Source: Polyodon spathula
Taxonomy: Eukaryota > Chordata > Actinopteri > Acipenseriformes > Polyodontidae
NCBI RefSeq assembly: GCF_017654505.1
Contig: NC_054552.1
Location: 29,858,915 to 29,922,914, forward strand
Direction of reading: 5' to 3'
DNA: 64,000 nt
Notes under the pieces: model-generated
The model's database searches: none
The model's input: the letters and a program-made list of their open reading frames with translations, nothing else
Told to the model about the DNA's origin: nothing
Made by a program: the position numbers and the translations under genes
In this document: positions 42,568 to 64,000 of the stretch, piece after piece
How the letters are laid out: each line of letters opens with the position of its first letter
Numbering within the stretch: position 1 is the stretch's first letter

Positions 42568-42713
42568 TACATATTGGGAGTATCTGGTTTGATAATATTG
42601 ATATAGCTGGGCTAGCACCATCAGAATATACTGGCAGCCCGGTGTGTTCAACACATGCAGAACATCAATGAATGAAAACAAATTGGATTGGTTTTTTAAA
42701 ATCTTGAATAGCA

Positions 42714-44618
42714 TTTATTTAAGAAAAAGAAGAGTGGGTGTTGTAGGATATTTAAATATATAAAATAGTCAAAAATAGTTTAAAAGTCAGAAATCACTAG
42801 AGCATAATCATACACATCCAAGAATATTATAACAATTAAACATTCTATATTGGAACTGAAACAGTAGTATTACAATTGGTTTGCTGGCCTGCATTGAGGA
42901 CATTGACATGTCATCTAAAACAAAACACCAGGACAGACATCTTTTTTACAAAACACTTAAATGACCTATTAAATAGAAAATGATTGTTGTATATTTTACA
43001 AGTTGTCTTAAATACTACAAATGTAAGGCATGTATATGTATATGTATATATATATAGTATATATATATATATATATAATGTATATATTTGATATTATATA
43101 TTTATAATCATTTCATCGGTAGTAATTACCTTCACCCTGCGTCCGTTTATGTCAATTAATTAATAAACTACCATTTTGCAAATGGTTAGTAAAGTAGCCA
43201 TCACTGCATTACCAGGGAGTCATACAGTAGGATTGGGCTGAACCATAAATGCATGGAAGTGTGAACCATGCATACATTATCAAGGGCTGATTTTAAAACC
43301 AGAGACCATAAGATTATAAAAGCTGTAGCTGGTCTTTTACTGGGGTCTGTTTACTTTCCCAGTTGGGAAATCTAAATGGCTACACAGAAAACAAAATATA
43401 ATGTATAGTACATCACATACCAAGTTTCATAGTAATTTTAAAATGTGAAGTGTTTATTCATACCAAAATACTTCCTAAATAATTGTATTTTTTATATATT
43501 AACAAAGAAAATTTGAATAATAATACGCATTCACATATAAATATTATATAAATGTCCTAAAGAGCAATTTTCAAGTTTGACCTCATTCTCTACCGGGAAT
43601 CTGAAATCAAACAGCAGATCCAGCACAGAATGCTTTGCTTCCAAGAGATTAAGCAGACAACAAACCAGCTATTAAAGAGTATGTTTCTAGCAAATTATTA
43701 GTCTGTTTTCATACATGTGGTGGCCTACTTTAGTTTAGATAATACAGTAGTTATTTTTATTCTGCCGGTGTTTCAATCGCCAAGTTCAGCTTGTTGCTGT
43801 AATTTTGTTTGAACTCTTCCTCCAACTCTTAAACCTGACTGAATGTTGAGTGCACCTTCAAATTCCGTCCTTACTGTTGAATTAACCTTCACGGCTTGGT
43901 GTAAGAGTGGAACCAATGATGCAGGTTAGTGCGCCAATGGGGAAGAAGTTTACAGTTGCCGTAAACTAGAAAAAACATTCTGGATGGCTTTGGAATAATA
44001 AAAAAACAAAATCAAGAAGACTTGGAAAACAAAAAACAAAAAAACACAAAACCCACAGATGTCTTTGAAGCATTCCGTTTGTTCTGTGAGGTGAAATATC
44101 AAGAATTGCCTTTGCAAAAAAAAAATTTAATTCACAGAGCTATGTGGTTTGAGAAATTGGAAACTGGCTGATGGACAAAAAAAAAGCCTTTGTGGGTTGA
44201 ATGGCTCGCTAAAGGTTATACGACATTATGTCAACAGATACAAAATACATACAATTCGGCAGCACCTTCCTTGACTACATTGCCCCAGTAAGCCTCTTAA
44301 TAACCCCTTTCCCTGCTGCTTTTTCAAGAAGCAGGAAAAGAAAAGAAAACAAGGTGCTGTACTTCAGTCCTCCTGGGTAGACAATTTCTAAATAAATAAG
44401 AGCTTCTTAGAGTCGAAAATCTAAAACATATTAGGAGATTCTTTTAAACACTATGGTTTTAAAGCAAGTCCCTTGATTATCTCTAAAGGGTTGGTGTTCT
44501 GATACAGTAGCATGTGCTGCTGTAGCACCAGCTGTGAGGCTGGCATGCTTTGTTCTCCACTGCAGTAGTGACTTGTACTGTACATTGGGAGTTTTCCAGT
44601 TCTCTGTTCATTGTTTAT

Positions 44619-44619
<1 letters not shown>
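42714..44619 (-). terminator. ALDH1A3: ALDH1A3 3' UTR with candidate poly(A) signals
   Basis: AATAAA hexamers on the minus strand occur at 44614-44619 (sharing the last base of the stop codon), 43756-43761, 43453-43458 and 42714-42719. The last would give a 3' UTR of about 1.9 kb, close to what I recall for human ALDH1A3. Usage is unknown. Confidence 0.4.
43029..43079. repeat. Imperfect (TA)n tract
   Basis: TA-rich repeat with interspersed TG and one G interruption, in the region downstream of the ALDH1A3 stop. Confidence 0.9.
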
Positions 44620-57432
<12,813 letters not shown>

Positions 57433-57496
57433 GTTAGATATATTAATTTATATTATAGATTGCTCCGCTGCTGTTGGGTGTTGACGTTTGTGTGTG

Positions 57497-57592
57497 TGAG
57501 TCAGTGTAGCACAGTGAACAGGCTTTATAAGAAATGTATGTTCCTCCCAGCCTGGGATAGCGGTTAAGAACAGGTTAGATTACCCCGCCCCC
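57497..57592 (-). promoter_or_regulatory. ALDH1A3: ALDH1A3 core promoter: TATA box and GC box
   Basis: On the minus strand a TATAAAG lies at 57529-57523, about 91 nt upstream of the ATG. GGGGGCGGGG (Sp1-type) lies at 57592-57583, about 55 nt further upstream. The expected start is near 57495-57500, giving a 5' UTR of about 65 nt. Confidence 0.6.
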
Positions 57593-58075
57593 AAACCTTA
57601 ATCGCTGTTCATTTTTTCATTCATATAATTCTGGCTGTAGCAGTTTTACCTGAGTTAGACTTTAGACTAACATGCTTGTTTTTCTTTCCTGTTGACATTG
57701 TCATATATTTAAAATGTTATAAGAGTATTGCCAATTCCAATATTTTATTTGTAATGATTGTTTACACGTAATGTACACTTTAATTTACTGTAGCCCGTAC
57801 ATAACCTACCTATTGCAAGTTATGTGATTAAAGCCGACAATGTCATAGACTACCAAAACTATTGTACAGCTCGTATTTAAACAGATGCCATACGAGTCGT
57901 AGTATTTCCGCAGCATCTTTCTAAAATCTTATATTTATTTGTTGTAATTTATGAGATCAGGATTCAGACTACAAATTGAAAAGTTTTAGAGCAGATGGGA
58001 ATTATTTCCATACAGTCGGCTTCTACAATATTGTTCATCTTGGCACCTAAAATATATAACAGGACTGATTACACC

Positions 58076-58555
58076 GTGTAACAATTTTTATTTATTTATT
58101 TATTTATTTTTGTTCCTGGGTAGTAAGTGTTATTTCCCAATTGCTTATGCCTCAAAAGTATAGAAAATGGCTATTATTCCCCACAAACTTTGCTTTTGTG
58201 ACCAGGACAGTGATATTTCAAAATATCACTATCTCCAATGGGAAAACGGGCGAATGTGTGTCTTTTATAATCGTAAATCTCGAAAAACTACTCACTTCTA
58301 ATCTTTTGTAGTCATTTTTGTATTTAGTATAAATACATGTTAATTTGGATTCATATGTTGTTTTTTTTCTGACTTTATGTGAACGAAAAGACACACATGT
58401 GCCCATTTTCCCATTGGAAATAGTGATATTTTGAAATATCACTGTCCTGGTCACAAAAACAAAGTTTGTGGGGAATAATAGCCATTTTCTATACTTTTGA
58501 GGCATAAGCAATTAGGAAATAACACTTACTACCCAGGAACAAAAACTGTGTTACA
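58076..58555. mobile_element. Fold-back element with long inverted arms
   Basis: The region 58114-58260 recurs inverted at 58390-58541 with few mismatches, e.g. TGTTCCTGGGTAGTAAGTGT on the left against its complement on the right. Outer ends TGTAACA and TGTTACA also pair. Each arm contains the palindrome GTGATATTTCAAAATATCAC or a close variant. A (TTTA)n tract interrupts the left arm. No transposase. Confidence 0.85.
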
Positions 58556-58884
58556 TAGTGTTACTTTCAGAACGCTTAAAGGTTACAGGCGGACATGAAA
58601 AGCGACTAAATGGCCTATATCACTCGCTGTTTTTTATTTATTTATTTATTTTTAACATCTGCTCTGGGCCAAATGCCCAATAATCTTTCCATTCTCACGC
58701 CTGGGTAGACAACCCCACACAGCTGATCGCGGTTCTGTTGGCCATGGATAGCTAAACAGTTCCACAAACTTTCTGCTATAATAATAACGCAGCATGCATT
58801 TAACAGATATTTGGGGGTTTATCGTATTAAGTATATCCACATGTGAAGTTTCTAAATGAAAGACTATGATTAGTACTAGTAGTC

Positions 58885-58901
58885 ATAATAATAATAATAA
58901 C

Positions 58902-58967
<66 letters not shown>
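58885..58967. repeat. (ATA)n trinucleotide repeat
   Basis: About 27 ATA units with one C interruption, upstream of ALDH1A3. Confidence 0.97.
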
Positions 58968-58968
<1 letters not shown>

Positions 58969-59564
58969 GGATCCGAGGAATAAGTAGCCTATTAATTTCT
59001 ATAAACAGTAGGCTACATATACAGTATTTTTACTGCACAGCTTGTAACCCAACTTCGTTTTCACACTTCACACTAATTAATATAAAAATCTTGCAAATCC
59101 TCTGGAAACCAGTTAAAGTTTGTTCCTGATTCACTGGCAGTGTTTTAGTCATGCAATGATAATAATGACTGTTAGTTCGTTTTGGAGCACAATACTTATA
59201 TTGTAACAGAGTACCTTTGATCTGGCACTCACGGGTGGATATGAACTGATTAGCAGTGACGGCGGACCGTTCATCAGCCGTGTAGGTGTGATGAGTTGTG
59301 ATGTTCTTAAAGAAGCTGGTTTTTGCACCTGGGTCTGATGAAGTTTAATAGAGTTTAACACATGCAAACAAATGCTTTTGTTCGGAAGGACAAAGCATTT
59401 CCCTGCTCTGGGCTCATTCTCAAACACTGTTGGCATTGTTTCCTCTCCGTTGCTTCTTGTCAAAGTTTAATTAGGACAACGAGCTTCGCAGGCCCATTTC
59501 TCATTTCAGCGACTTTCTAACACCTAATAACAAGACAAGAGACTAAAAAGCGTGGTTGAGCGAG

Positions 59565-59720
59565 ATTGGAGACGCGAGGGACGGAAAAAAGGGAAAGGGG
59601 AAAGAGGAAGGAAGGAAAACAAAACGAAAAAGAAAATAAAATAGGAAGCAAAAGGCATAGGTGAGACAAATGTAAACACAAGAAAAACTATAAGAAATAA
59701 AGAGGGGAGGGGGGTGGTGG
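59565..59720. repeat. Purine-rich tract
   Basis: A plus-strand A/G-dominated stretch (GAGACGCGAGGGACGG, then mostly AAAG/GGAA motifs). Low-complexity; no gene seen. Confidence 0.6.
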
Positions 59721-60260
59721 TTAACGTGGTGAACCTGAGGGGGAACTCGAGAAAGATCGACCGGTTAACGCGCTGGAATTTGATTTCGTGCAGGTGTAGC
59801 GAAGGAACGCTAGGTAAAGTAGACAGGTTATATTAATCCATGCAGGTAGCTAAGAAACACAAACATGAAATTAACCCACCATACCAACTGTAATATTGTG
59901 GTCTTTAGATGCATGACAGAATGTGCCTTTTAAGGAAAGCTGCAATACACCAATCAACCAAAATGCATGCTCTATATGTTTCACTTACATAACAATGTAT
60001 TAATGTAGGTATTCATAATCCAACATAGCATATGATTCATATATCCTACCAATGTAAAGCACTGGTAAAACTAGAGATGTACAATACCTTTGTTTTGATA
60101 ATATTCATAAAACTTCACGTCCAGTTATGTCCTTGCTTGCTAATTTATCGCGGTTTCACTTATGGGAAAGCTGCAAGAGATCTTTCCGAATGTCTCCTAT
60201 TAAAATAATAAAATCATATGCCATACGAATACCAGTATACCAGATACACAGTTTGAAACA

Positions 60261-60291
<31 letters not shown>

Positions 60292-60312
60292 TTATTATTA
60301 TTATTATTATTA
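60261..60312. repeat. (TTA)n trinucleotide repeat
   Basis: About 17 ATT/TTA units with one phase break. Confidence 0.97.
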
Positions 60313-61691
60313 CTAGGCTATTGCGCATTCAGGTAGCACTAAACATTAGAAATGATCCCTAATAAAAGGTACATTGTTGTTCTCAAAAGTAAAGATACAA
60401 TCGGCCTACAGATCTTTTTGTAACTTGTTAGAGGCAAGCTGTCAAGCATTCTGATTGCACCAGCACAATTACAGTATGATACAATCTAAAGTGGTAGCCT
60501 GTATGGAAATGAATACAAAACAAATAAAATAAATACATATTATACAGTTAAATAAAAATGAAACAAAAATACAGTGAAGAACACTATGACTACGACCACT
60601 ATTAATACACCAGATGTTGTGCTTCTATAGACAGGAAAAAAAGAAAAAGAAAATAAATACAAATTCAAAAAATGTATTCTAATCACCCCACAAAGCACGT
60701 TTAAAACAAATCACCAGGCCATAATCAGTACGTTTCGGGATCATAACAGCAATTGTCTGAAAACACCGCTGTTAGGTTAGCCAGGTGTTTACCTGTACAC
60801 GTGTATTCGTTGTTTATTTAATCTCGCCGCTTCTCCTTTTGTTTCTCTGTTGCAGGTAGGGAACACGCTGCATCTTGAATGAATGCTCGTGAACATAACA
60901 ATTGATACTGGCATTACAAAAAGTAATCATTTGGACTTTAACTAAAAAAATAAAAATAAAAAAAAAGATTATAAAGACATTTTTGTTGCTTAGAAAATAA
61001 CTATTATTATTCTTACCTAATAATTTTCTTCACACTGTTTATAATGAACATCAGAAGATATAATAACTCTCTGATATCAAAGGGTTTCTTTAAAAGAACA
61101 ACAACAACAACATTTACTAGTAAATGTAAAACAGTCATTTTCTTTAATTAGGCTACACTTAAAATAAATAAATAGATAAATAAATAAAGCTGAACAGTCA
61201 AATAGATAATGCTTTTTTTTAAAAAGTATTATTCAGAACTAAAAGTATATAGCTTTTTAAATTATAGTAATGGATATTGATAAATAACTTTATGGATTAT
61301 CAAAGCCGTAGATACATTAAAATACAATTAGCAGCCTCTAGCTATACATTCTTATCACTATTAAATAGACAATAACATTTTTATCAGTTAAAAGTCTTGT
61401 AGGGCCTATACTTTATTGTGCATTAATATTACGATTATTATTAACATTGTGAGCGTCAAGCCACTCTCTAATAAAATGACATAAGTACCATTACACTAAT
61501 GTTACTTCAGACAGAGGAACTACATCTAATAAATTATGCAGCAGGTTACACACACGTTATATTCTACTTGATTTTTTATTTTAAAGCGCAAAGTATAAGG
61601 TACATTTGCAGCATTATAATGTCAATTTCTTCATAACGAATAGTCTACATTGAGTGTGCAACATTTCTAATTAAATCGCATTTAAAATAAA

Positions 61692-61721
61692 TTATTAAAA
61701 AAAAAAAAAAAAAAAAAAAAG
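61692..61721. repeat. Poly(A) tract
   Basis: About 26 A in an A-rich context, not linked to a recognised element. Confidence 0.85.
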
Positions 61722-62413
61722 ATTATCCCTCACCCGTTTTAAACTAAACAACTATTGATATTAATTGATACATTTTATCAGACGGACAGTTGATGCAAAT
61801 GGATAGTATGTAAATAAGCCACTTGTGGAATTATGAGCTGCCCAAATAAAGTTTTCCAGACAGGTGTCATTTGTCATTTCTCTTCAAGTTCTTTCTTCAA
61901 GGGCGGTTTTAAAACTGCAAAGATTACAAAATCATTCAAATGAATGTTTGCAGTGTAAGACTGGCATAGGTCTGCTGAAAATAAACACTGTGTGGCACAT
62001 AGGCTAGGCCTCTGAACAGTTTTAATTACAACCTAAACTGGTATCTGAGTTGAGATTGCGAAGGGCACTTTATCATACAAAGGAATGATCAGATGCAGTC
62101 TTTCAAGGCCAACAGATCACTTAAATATAGGATAGTCCATGTTTGGACAGACAGCCCTGCCGTGCTTTCTCTCTCTTCGCTCCCAGACATTATTGACTGA
62201 TCAGACACCCAGCCTCAGCTACTACAGTGACACTAGAGGGAGGGGGTCAGCCTGATATAACTCTCTCCAGGTGTTCATTGTGTGAACAAAAGCCCTTTTC
62301 AGCCCCCTCTGAGAATGAAGAAGCCTCTCGCTTGCTGCAAAACATGTGCCAGAAAAACCTCCCCCAGATGGTGATATACTGTTACAGTAAAGACCTGCTT
62401 TTTTACAGGAATT

Positions 62414-62427
62414 CCAGCAGAGGGGAG
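62414..62427 (+). promoter_or_regulatory. CTCF-like motif, one mismatch, plus orientation
   Basis: CCAGCAGAGGGGAG matches 13 of 14 positions of the CTCF core. It is opposite in orientation to the intronic matches and lies about 5 kb upstream of the ALDH1A3 promoter. Confidence 0.35.
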
Positions 62428-64000
62428 CAATCTCGACTCAGACAGTATTTCGTAACAAACACACATTAATTAGAACATAACAGGACTTCATGTTCCATGA
62501 CCCCAGTGGAAAGGGTCACTTCAGAAAACACACACACACACACATAAAACACACAGTTAAAACGGAAGCTCATTTAATGTCTTTTACGACTGATCATATC
62601 TTATAAGAGAATATGTTGAGATATATATATATAAAATATTCAAATCACAGAATTCTTGAAAAAGGACGTTAAGGCACGCAGCCTTAACTAGCTTGCCTAT
62701 ACATCTGAATCTACTACAGTATCCATTTCTAAAGTCCTACACACGTGGAAGGAAATATGTTGTACAGCAACCCATGAAGTGGAGACCACACAAAAAAAGG
62801 CAACCGGTCTGGTATAATGCAGGTGAAACAGGATTGTTCTAAGACATCTTAGTGAAACACTGCATCTCAGCACATTTTTGTTTTTGTTTTTCACCCAGGG
62901 TCAGGGACATAAAAATGTGAGATCAGCTACTGAAATATGTCAACTATCTTATTATAGTCATTCTGAAAAAGTCTGTCCCTATGCACATAACTTTATCATT
63001 CACTACAGCAACCCATTTTCTAACTGCAAAAACATGCTAGTTATCATTTATTAGTGAAACATATATAATACTCCATACAGCATACCGTTTATACAGTATC
63101 ATGAACATATAGTATAAATATTACAACTGAGTGCAAATGTTAAACTTAGTTAAGCATTTGAACCAGAAGGAGTGCTATTAGAATACGGATCTGTTAAAAT
63201 TATATATATATATAGTTTTTATCCTGATTTTATGAAAAACTAGTTTGTGTTGCTGAGCATTTACCTCAGTATTCCATGAGTAATGCAGTTTTCTCAGAAA
63301 ACATCTGTGGTCTGTTCAGGTTTTTTCGGTGTAATCCAAGTGGACCCTGTAGTCTACTTCCAGTTGCAGCATAAATAGCGGCTTCATACAGTACCGTATT
63401 TAATTTAAATATTCTACTGACATGCAGCTGTTCGTACCCTGTTTTGTGAATGTTTTTTTCTTTGTTTGTTTTTAAATCCACCCAAAATGAAAAGACATGT
63501 CATCTCTTATCAATGGCAATGCATGTATGGTAGCACAATGAACTGCACTGACATGCATGGTTTCACAATTATATGAACCAATATGCGCAGCTAACACATT
63601 GCATTATTCTACCACCACTATGCAATGTTTATTCCAACTCCATTGTGTTGCTATTGTTGGTAACCCTGTGGCCTCACTGACCTGCTGTACTTCTTCTAGG
63701 CTTGTTTAAGGAGACAAGTTGGGATCAAATTGATATACCAACAGAGTTTTGAATTGTTTTCAATGAAATTAAATATGGATTTATCATGAAATTAGAACAA
63801 GGTGTGATTACACTTCATAAAACTGTTCTGGAAGTGTTCATAAGTTTATTTGACAGGTGCCATCACCTTTGGTCGGTTTCCATTCAGTTGTAGGAGCTAA
63901 AAGTGGATGGTATTGTTCACAGCTGAGATGATAACATCAAACCCTTCACAGAAATCCTACCGCAAAAATAAAAGACAGTAATAATTCAATAAGAGGTTTT

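Larger units (their letters stand above)
57600..64000. other. ALDH1A3 upstream intergenic region
   Basis: 6.4 kb with no supportable gene. It contains the fold-back element, two trinucleotide repeats, a purine-rich tract and AT-rich sequence. The region around 61780-61960 is more complex and holds an ATGCAAAT octamer and a GTAAATAA forkhead-like site, so it may be regulatory. Confidence 0.5.

Noticed and set aside
58866..59129. Poly-Asn ORF
   Set aside because: Translation of the (ATA)n trinucleotide repeat.
59149..59463. 104-aa minus-strand ORF upstream of ALDH1A3
   Set aside because: No recognised motif, no splice context, and no conserved gene expected there.

Overview
The window is vertebrate nuclear DNA: interrupted genes with GT-AG introns, abundant di- and trinucleotide microsatellites, a CR1-like LINE, tRNA-derived SINEs, Tc1/mariner remnants and hairpin MITEs. 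Two single-copy vertebrate genes lie on the minus strand: ALDH1A3 (44.6-57.4 kb) and, downstream of it in the same orientation, LRRK1 (2.5-40.7 kb). The ALDH1A3-LRRK1 order is the one known from human 15q26.3. Introns are short and the repeat families look like those of non-teleost ray-finned fishes. A sturgeon or paddlefish is my best guess, but this is inference; gar or another early-branching fish is not excluded.

Layout in window coordinates. 1-2.5 kb: LRRK1 3' UTR and flank, with long G or C homopolymers. 2.5-37.6 kb: the LRRK1 coding region. I placed 33 coding exons whose phases all agree; they sum to 6,027 nt, or 2,008 residues plus stop (human about 2,015). A 5' non-coding exon is proposed near 40.55 kb. 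41.1-42.6 kb: a 5'-truncated, frameshifted CR1-like LINE abutting a 147-bp hairpin. 44.6-57.4 kb: ALDH1A3, with 13 exons summing to 1,536 nt, or 511 residues plus stop (human 512); all catalytic residues are present. 57.5-64 kb: ALDH1A3 promoter (TATA box and GC box) and upstream DNA, with a large fold-back element, trinucleotide repeats and no gene that I can support.

Function. ALDH1A3 oxidises retinaldehyde to retinoic acid. LRRK1 is a ROCO-family kinase (ankyrin, LRR, Roc GTPase, COR, kinase, beta-propeller) linked to osteoclast function and endosomal trafficking. They share no pathway; their adjacency is old synteny. Both reading frames look intact.

I found no clearly new biological system. 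The most notable signals are: a 29-bp, 16.5-copy minisatellite in ALDH1A3 intron 4 with repeated ACGTG cores; an upstream ORF overlapping the LRRK1 start codon; several CTCF-like motifs; a fold-back element upstream of the ALDH1A3 promoter; a partial exon 28 duplication in LRRK1; and a short palindromic repeat family, one copy of which nearly fills LRRK1 intron 26.
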